Positions 6,245-9,745 of a stretch of DNA of 9,745 nt are shown here, in pieces (position 1 is the first letter of the stretch; each line of letters begins with the position of its first letter). Source of the stretch: Actinomycetota bacterium (GTDB lineage: Bacteria > Actinomycetota > Acidimicrobiia > Acidimicrobiales > Ilumatobacteraceae). Below the pieces are notes generated by a model. It was not told the origin of the DNA, ran no database searches, and was given only the letters and a program-made list of their open reading frames with translations. Position numbers and translations under genes: made by a program. The stretch covers positions 1 through 9,745 of the forward strand of contig SXPW01000086.1 in the NCBI GenBank assembly GCA_005793785.1, read 5' to 3'.

Positions 6245-7228
6245 TCAGAGCCCACCGCCGTTTCCGTGGTCCCGCCCGGACTCCGCTGACTGGAATTCGG
6301 CGACGACGCCGTCGAGCAGGTTGTGGGTGCTCACGATGATGTGGTCGAGTTGGAGTCGTCGCATGATGGCTACCAGCAGGCAACATCCTCCCACGATGAC
6401 CCCGGCACGTTCCACTGGGAGCCCGGGATTGTGGACGCGATCGGCGAGTGACTCCGTCGCCAGCGTTCGAAAGACGTCCTCCGCGGCGGCGCGCGTCAAC
6501 TCCATCCCATGCAGACGGGACGCGTCGAACGTTCGCAGGCCTAGTTCGACCGCGGCGATGGTCACGATGCTGCCAGCCACTCCGATGACGCGAGTGGCGT
6601 GAGCGAGGTTCGGTCGCTCGATGACCGCGTTGTCCACCGCATCGCTCACGATGGAGATGGCGTTGGCGAGTTCCTCGGCGCGCGGCGGATCGCCGTGGAG
6701 TTCAGCCTCCGTGAGCGTGACGACGCCGTAGGGCAATGACACGCCGTCGCGGACGATAGGCACCCCGTCACGGGTGTCGCCGAGGGTGAGTTCGGTGGAG
6801 GCACCCCCGATGTCGACGACCATCGTGGTGTCATCGGAGGTCGGCATGCTCGCGATTGCCCCATGCCAGGCCAGACGTGCTTCTTCGTCGGCCGACAACA
6901 CCCGCGGTTGAACGCCCGTGACATGTCGTACTCGTTCGAGGAAGTCCGCGGTGTTGGTCGCCATGCGACATGCCGCCGTCCCGGTGATGGCCAAGCGAGC
7001 GCCGTGCTCGCTCACGAGCGAGGCATAGCGGGTGATGATGGCGAGGGTGCGCGCCATCGCGGCCTCCGACAGCAGGCGAGACGCAACCACTCCTTCGCCG
7101 AGTGCGGTGACGTTGACGTCGCGCACGAGTTCGGCACCCGTTGCATCCACGATGAGCAAATTGGTCGAGTTCGAGCCGATGTCGATGGCGGCGTAACGCT
7201 CGGAGTGGCGATCGTGGTGCGCGTTCAC
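6245..7228 (-). CDS. ppx: Exopolyphosphatase / guanosine pentaphosphate phosphatase (Ppx/GppA family)
   Basis: This 327-residue cytoplasmic phosphatase of the actin-like ATPase superfamily should hydrolyse inorganic polyphosphate and/or pppGpp, linking phosphate storage to the stringent response. Visible motifs are the phosphate-1 loop YAAIDIGSNSTNLLIVD (12-28), SADEEARLAWHG (112-123) whose Glu pair holds the expected catalytic base, phosphate-2 VVDIGGASTEL (137-147), and VIGVAGSIVTIAA (214-226) as the later glycine-rich loop. The length matches the short actinobacterial form, lacking the C-terminal HD-like domains of the enterobacterial enzyme. The start is GTG at 7228, whose last bases form GTGA with the stop of the DUF501 gene; this 4-base overlap implies translational coupling. 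Polyphosphatase versus pppGpp phosphatase activity cannot be told from sequence. Confidence 0.94.
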   Translation of the reverse strand: MNAHHDRHSERYAAIDIGSNSTNLLIVDATGAELVRDVNVTALGEGVVASRLLSEAAMARTLAIITRYASLVSEHGARLAITGTAACRMATNTADFLERVRHVTGVQPRVLSADEEARLAWHGAIASMPTSDDTTMVVDIGGASTELTLGDTRDGVPIVRDGVSLPYGVVTLTEAELHGDPPRAEELANAISIVSDAVDNAVIERPNLAHATRVIGVAGSIVTIAAVELGLRTFDASRLHGMELTRAAAEDVFRTLATESLADRVHNPGLPVERAGVIVGGCCLLVAIMRRLQLDHIIVSTHNLLDGVVAEFQSAESGRDHGNGGGL

Positions 7229-7698
7229 GAGTTCGATCCGGCTTCCAGACGCGCTGCGACCCAGCGCCCGATGGGGTCGTCGTTACCAGCGAGCAGGTTG
7301 GCGTAGTGGGCGTGGAGGCACTTGACGCCCTGGCGGGTTCCCGCCACTCCGCCGTACGGTCGCGGGCCTATGTGATTTGCCGGAACGTGGGCGTCTCGTT
7401 CTGCGGCGTAAGCGTCGTGCGCTGTACGAAGGGCGTCGGGGTGTATGGCTGCTTCGGCGGCGTTCACGCCGCCGGTTGCCTCCAGGCGTGAAACTGCGGC
7501 AACATCGTGAGGATCGACCAGCCAGAAACGAGTCGGCATCGGGGTACCGTCGTGGAGCAGGGGTGCGTTGCGCACGACACGCGGATCACCAACGGCATTC
7601 CGCACGACGACGGTGAAGTCACCCTGCGGGCGTCGCCCCAGGAGCGCGGTTACGCGTTCGAGGTCGAGCGTCGTCGCGAACTCAGCGGAAGATGACAA
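7225..7698 (-). CDS. DUF501 family protein
   Basis: The C-terminal half carries the pattern I recognise for DUF501: GVAGTRQGVKCLHAHYANLLAG (117-138 from the chosen start) followed by DDPIGRWVAARL. The N-terminal half has LERVTALLGRRPQGDFTVVVR and a DGTPMPTRFWLVDP segment, also typical. The molecular function of the family is unknown. It is usually found beside ppx/gppA in actinobacteria, and here it overlaps ppx by four bases. The lone Cys and the His pair in KCLHAH could be functional. No ATG or GTG is available near the expected N-terminus, so I chose TTG at 7698 (157 residues, overlapping the CoxG-like gene by 17 bases); TTG at 7719 is the alternative. It is soluble, with no signal peptide. 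Confidence 0.88.
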   Translation of the reverse strand: MSSSAEFATTLDLERVTALLGRRPQGDFTVVVRNAVGDPRVVRNAPLLHDGTPMPTRFWLVDPHDVAAVSRLEATGGVNAAEAAIHPDALRTAHDAYAAERDAHVPANHIGPRPYGGVAGTRQGVKCLHAHYANLLAGNDDPIGRWVAARLEAGSNS

Positions 7699-8311
7699 AG
7701 GCCGCCGCCACCGCAGCAATCACAATCACCACCGGAATGAGTCGCTTCACGATGGTGGAGCCGGCGGTGTCCAACAGATCGAGCGGTGCAACGTCGTGGG
7801 TCTGCTCGATCGTGCGCACACCCGACTCGGACTTGGGTGCTGCAACCTGCTGGGGTGTGGTCGGTTGCGACGCGATGAGGGCGTTCAAATTGTCGACGAA
7901 TTGCAACAGCAATTTGTCGCTCACGTCGGCGAGCGCGCCTCGCCCGAATTGCGCCACCTTGCCGGAAATGTTGAGTTGCGTGTCCACGGTGCACTTGGCG
8001 CCCGATGCGCTGACTGGTTCGAGTCGTGCCGTGATGGTTGCCGATGCATTGCCCTTGCCGCCGGTGTCCCGACCTTCCGCCTTCAGCGAGGCGAGGAAGC
8101 GGTCGTCGTCGCGCGAAACGAAGGACGCCTGGCCCTTGAACTGCGCAAGGATGGGTCCGACCTTCACCTTGACCTGACCGCGGTACACCTCACCCTCCAC
8201 CTCGGTGAGTTGGGCGCCGGGTAGGCATGGCGCCAAACGTTCGAGGTCGGTGAGAATCCTCCAGGCGTCGGACGCAGGTACGGCCACCGTGAATTCGTGG
8301 TGGAGATCCAT
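7682..8311 (-). CDS. coxG: CoxG-like SRPBCC protein with C-terminal membrane anchor
   Basis: This is a 209-residue protein. Residues 1-150 match the CoxG branch of the START/SRPBCC fold: HHEFTVAVPASDAWRILTDLERLAPCLPGA at the N-terminus, VKVKVGPI (47-54), GRDTGGKGNASATI (80-93), and TQLNISGKVAQFGRGALADVSDKLLLQF (111-138). A linker rich in Pro, Ala and Gln leads to a hydrophobic helix, LIPVVIVIAAVAAAFVIF (191-208), ending in Arg. The domain should sit in the cytoplasm on the membrane. In aerobic CO dehydrogenase systems CoxG links the soluble molybdenum enzyme to the membrane and quinone pool. The ATG at 8311 has an excellent ribosome binding site, AGAGGTGA (8325-8318), with a 6-base spacer, and overlaps the upstream stop by one base (TGATG). 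The enzyme it serves is not in this window; it could be another xanthine dehydrogenase-family member. Confidence 0.9.
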   Translation of the reverse strand: MDLHHEFTVAVPASDAWRILTDLERLAPCLPGAQLTEVEGEVYRGQVKVKVGPILAQFKGQASFVSRDDDRFLASLKAEGRDTGGKGNASATITARLEPVSASGAKCTVDTQLNISGKVAQFGRGALADVSDKLLLQFVDNLNALIASQPTTPQQVAAPKSESGVRTIEQTHDVAPLDLLDTAGSTIVKRLIPVVIVIAAVAAAFVIFR

Positions 8312-8940
8312 CAGTACTCACCTCTGTTCGCCAGTCGTTGTTGCCACCGGTCCACATCGTCGGCGGTATCGATGTCGTCGGCGTCTCCATCGCAGGCTAC
8401 TTCCGTCACCAGATCCGGACGAACCCTGATGAGCGTTCGCGCACCCTCGTCGCCATCGTGGGGAAGTTGGTCCCACAATTCGGCGTGAATACGAACCGGG
8501 TTGCGACGTGCACCGCGATACGTCGCAACAGCGAGGGGAGCATTCGTGTCCGCGACCAGTCGCCATGCCGAGGAGGGAATTCCCGGTTGATCCGCCAATC
8601 CCACCACCACGGCCGCCAAACCGCGCTGTCGGGCGACGGTGAGCCCGCATTGCAACGACGAAGCCATGCCCGATTGCCATCGCTGGTTGTGGCACCAGAT
8701 GAGTTCTGGATCCCCATCGAATGGTGCACGTCGTGCATCGTGCAGGTCGACGGCCCCGGTCACGACGATGATCGGGGAGATTCCGCTGGCGGCGACGGCA
8801 TCGAGCACACGGCGCACGACGGGTATGCCGGCAATGGAGGTGAGCAACTTGTGTGTGGCGCCCGAGTATCTGCTCCCGCTACCCGCCGCCAGGACGATGG
8901 CGCCACAGGCCGAGCGAGACGTTTGATCCGGGGTTACCAC
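8311..8940 (-). CDS. Molybdenum cofactor nucleotidyltransferase, MocA/MobA-like
   Basis: This cytoplasmic GT-A-fold enzyme probably joins CMP (MocA type) or GMP (MobA type) to molybdopterin to make the dinucleotide cofactor. From the chosen GTG it has 209 residues. It shows the nucleotide-binding loop CGAIVLAAGSGSRYSGATHKLL (12-33, with Lys31), a metal-binding region VVVGLADQPGI (110-120), RRNPVRI (145-151), GDEGAR (163-168) and DIDTADD (189-195). The last four are typical of the MocA/xanthine dehydrogenase accessory group, which favours cytidylylation. Pairing with a CoxG-like gene (1-base overlap) supports a CO dehydrogenase or xanthine dehydrogenase-type client enzyme. GTG at 8940 has CAGG five to six bases upstream and puts the nucleotide loop about 12 residues from the N-terminus; GTG at 8979 is an in-frame alternative adding 13 residues. 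It is the first gene of the minus-strand run. Confidence 0.9.
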   Translation of the reverse strand: MVTPDQTSRSACGAIVLAAGSGSRYSGATHKLLTSIAGIPVVRRVLDAVAASGISPIIVVTGAVDLHDARRAPFDGDPELIWCHNQRWQSGMASSLQCGLTVARQRGLAAVVVGLADQPGIPSSAWRLVADTNAPLAVATYRGARRNPVRIHAELWDQLPHDGDEGARTLIRVRPDLVTEVACDGDADDIDTADDVDRWQQRLANRGEY

Positions 8941-9009
8941 GGCGACCTGATGAACAACGGCACGAAATGAGCCTCCCACAACGGTTTCCGCGCCTGCACA
9001 AGGGCACGA

Positions 9010-9016
9010 ATTATTA
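9010..9016 (-). promoter_or_regulatory. Candidate -10 element for the minus-strand operon
   Basis: Read on the minus strand, 9016-9010 is TAATAAT, a good -10-like element about 70 bases upstream of the MocA-like start at 8940. The matching -35 is poor. It lies within the first ATTACA repeat, so a factor bound to the repeats would affect both directions. This is a visual guess. Confidence 0.25.
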
Positions 9017-9029
9017 CAATTTCATTACA
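9013..9029. repeat. Two ATTACA direct repeats 11 bases apart in a divergent promoter
   Basis: ATTACA occurs at 9013-9018 and 9024-9029, exactly one DNA helical turn apart. The 22 bases 9009-9030 are strikingly AT-rich compared with everything around them. Direct repeats at 10-11-base spacing are the usual binding mode of OmpR-type response regulators. MtrA, an actinobacterial member, is known to control peptidoglycan hydrolase genes of the NlpC/P60 type. The match to an MtrA box is my inference from spacing and context, not a scored motif. Confidence 0.45.
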
Positions 9030-9043
9030 TCCAGCGGTAGGCT
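9014..9043 (+). promoter_or_regulatory. Candidate promoter of the NlpC/P60 hydrolase gene
   Basis: TTACAA (9014-9019) as -35 and TAGGCT (9038-9043) as -10 have an 18-base spacing, predicting a start near 9050 and a leader of about 50 bases. The -10 lies within a small dyad, CCAGC-GGTAG-GCTGG (9031-9045). Match quality is only moderate. Confidence 0.35.
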
Positions 9044-9068
9044 GGAAGTACCCCATCCACCCAACCCG

Positions 9069-9087
9069 TGGTGCGCCCCCTGCACCA
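9069..9087 (+). other. Leader hairpin just upstream of the NlpC/P60 ribosome binding site
   Basis: TGGTGC (9069-9074) and GCACCA (9082-9087) form a perfect 6-bp stem around GCCCCCT. It ends three bases before the GGAGG ribosome binding site (9091-9095). It could influence translation or mRNA decay, but it does not cover the site itself. It does not resemble any riboswitch I know. Confidence 0.3.
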
Positions 9088-9100
9088 TCCGGAGGTCTCG

Positions 9101-9745
9101 ATGTCCCCCCAACACCCCGATCGCTGTGCCGTGCCGTTGTTCCGACGCATTTTGCGAACACGTGTTCGTCAGGTCGAACATCGAACGACTGAACGGAAAC
9201 CGCGCATTCGATCGGTGGCACTCGTCTTCATCTCCGCAGTGGTGATTGCGGTCGGTCTCGGTGCGGCGCAGCCGGCGGCAGCCGTTCCCGTCACCGATCG
9301 AGCCGCGGTCTGGATCGCGACCACCTCACGTGAGATCGCCTTGGAACTTCGCCGCAGCGACCAGTTGTCGTGGGTGGAGCAGCACGCGGTCGCCGGCCGG
9401 CAGATCAACGAGGTCGCCGGACTCGTGGCGTACCTCTTGGATGCGGATGCAGATCGGCTCCGCCAGGTGTGGAGTGCGGCGCCGCTCGTTCGCAAGATTG
9501 CGTTGTTCAGTGCGCTCAGCCAGGTGGGGGTCCCGTATCGCACCAATGCGGACGCTCCATTCATCGCGCTGGATTGCTCCGCGCTCACCAGGTTCGCGTG
9601 GGCACAAGCCGGCGTGGATATCGAACGCGGTTCGCAGTACCAGTACGCCCAATCGACTCGCGTATCGCGGGACACGGCTCAGGTCGGGGATCTCGTGTGG
9701 TATCCGGGGCACATCATGTTGTCGCTCGGAGTTCCCGATCTCATC
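9101..9745 (+). CDS. Secreted NlpC/P60-family peptidoglycan hydrolase (3' end outside window)
   Basis: The frame is open to the last base, giving 215 residues. The start is well supported: GGAGG at 9091-9095, a 5-base spacer, then ATG. A long basic N-region (1-38, rich in Arg) precedes a hydrophobic core VALVFISAVVIAVGLGAA (39-56) and a likely signal-peptidase site at AQPAAA before VP (about 61/62), so export by Sec is expected. A helical spacer region (65-130) leads to the catalytic domain: ALFSALSQVGVPYR (134-147), the Cys motif LDCSALTRFAWAQAGV with Cys159, and GDLVWYPGHIMLSLG with His204. These are the NlpC/P60 catalytic Cys and His; the third residue should be in the missing part. The enzyme would cleave stem peptides of the cell wall during growth or division. 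The usual DCSG is DCSA here, and the loop before the Cys is atypical (TNADAPFIAL). Confidence 0.92.
   Translation, partial: MSPQHPDRCAVPLFRRILRTRVRQVEHRTTERKPRIRSVALVFISAVVIAVGLGAAQPAAAVPVTDRAAVWIATTSREIALELRRSDQLSWVEQHAVAGRQINEVAGLVAYLLDADADRLRQVWSAAPLVRKIALFSALSQVGVPYRTNADAPFIALDCSALTRFAWAQAGVDIERGSQYQYAQSTRVSRDTAQVGDLVWYPGHIMLSLGVPDLI

Noticed and set aside
6171..6386. Longer N-terminus for the acetyltransferase, starting at 6386
   Set aside because: It would overlap ppx by about 140 bases, and its residues are an Arg/Pro/His-rich out-of-frame reading of ppx, not a natural domain.
5676..6602. Plus-strand open frame of 308 codons opposite the acetyltransferase and ppx genes
   Set aside because: The translation is low-complexity, with no recognisable motif, and it lies opposite two well-supported genes. 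It is a typical shadow frame in GC-rich DNA.
7568..8224. Plus-strand open frame of 218 codons opposite the CoxG-like and DUF501 genes
   Set aside because: It runs antisense to two recognised genes and has no motif; the CoxG reading has full family signatures.
8980..9100. c-di-AMP (ydaO-type) riboswitch upstream of the NlpC/P60 gene
   Set aside because: This riboswitch is known upstream of actinobacterial cell-wall hydrolases, but the predicted leader is only about 50 bases and I see none of its conserved core.
1..9745. CRISPR array, transposase, integrase, attachment site or phage genes
   Set aside because: I found no regularly spaced repeats, no terminal inverted repeats flanking a gene, and no protein with transposase, recombinase or phage motifs. 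The tRNA has no neighbouring integrase or repeated 3' end.

Overview
The window looks like chromosomal DNA from a high-GC Gram-positive bacterium, most likely an actinobacterium. The evidence is GC-rich, G/C-ending codon use, frequent GTG starts, a gene for a DUF501 protein overlapping a ppx/gppA gene, and lipid-type acyl-CoA enzymes. An Acidimicrobiia-like lineage is a reasonable guess, but nothing in the sequence proves it. I see no insertion sequence, integrase, phage gene or CRISPR array.

Left part (1-3055). The tail of a small two-helix membrane protein runs in from the left edge. It is followed by tRNA-Ala(CGC), an AMP-forming acyl-CoA synthetase, three small hairpins, an unrecognised 170-residue protein, and a small XRE-type repressor gene pointing back at it. 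The repressor has its own promoter with a palindromic candidate operator.

Middle part (3197-5606). A PfkB-family kinase of the adenosine-kinase type converges on an unrecognised 202-residue gene across a 21-base gap that holds a hairpin. That gene diverges from a crotonase-fold (enoyl-CoA hydratase-like) gene. In my alignment both catalytic glutamates of the crotonase are replaced.

Right part (5607-8979, minus strand). Five genes are packed head to tail, reading leftward: a molybdopterin nucleotidyltransferase (MocA/MobA-like), a CoxG-like SRPBCC protein with a C-terminal membrane anchor, a DUF501 protein, a Ppx/GppA phosphatase and a RimJ/RimL-type acetyltransferase. The first four overlap by a few bases, so they are very likely co-transcribed and translationally coupled. 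The first two point to maturation of a CO dehydrogenase/xanthine dehydrogenase-type molybdenum enzyme whose structural genes are not in the window. DUF501-Ppx is a familiar actinobacterial pair.

Right edge (9101-9745). A secreted NlpC/P60 peptidoglycan hydrolase, cut by the window end, diverges from the molybdenum operon. Between them lies a short AT-rich patch with two ATTACA repeats exactly 11 bases apart, overlapping candidate promoters in both directions. This is the most interesting regulatory signal here.

Overall this is mostly housekeeping and core-metabolism sequence. I found no convincing new multi-gene system. The points worth following up are the repeat-bearing divergent promoter, the crotonase without its glutamates, the unusual operon mix and two unrecognised proteins.
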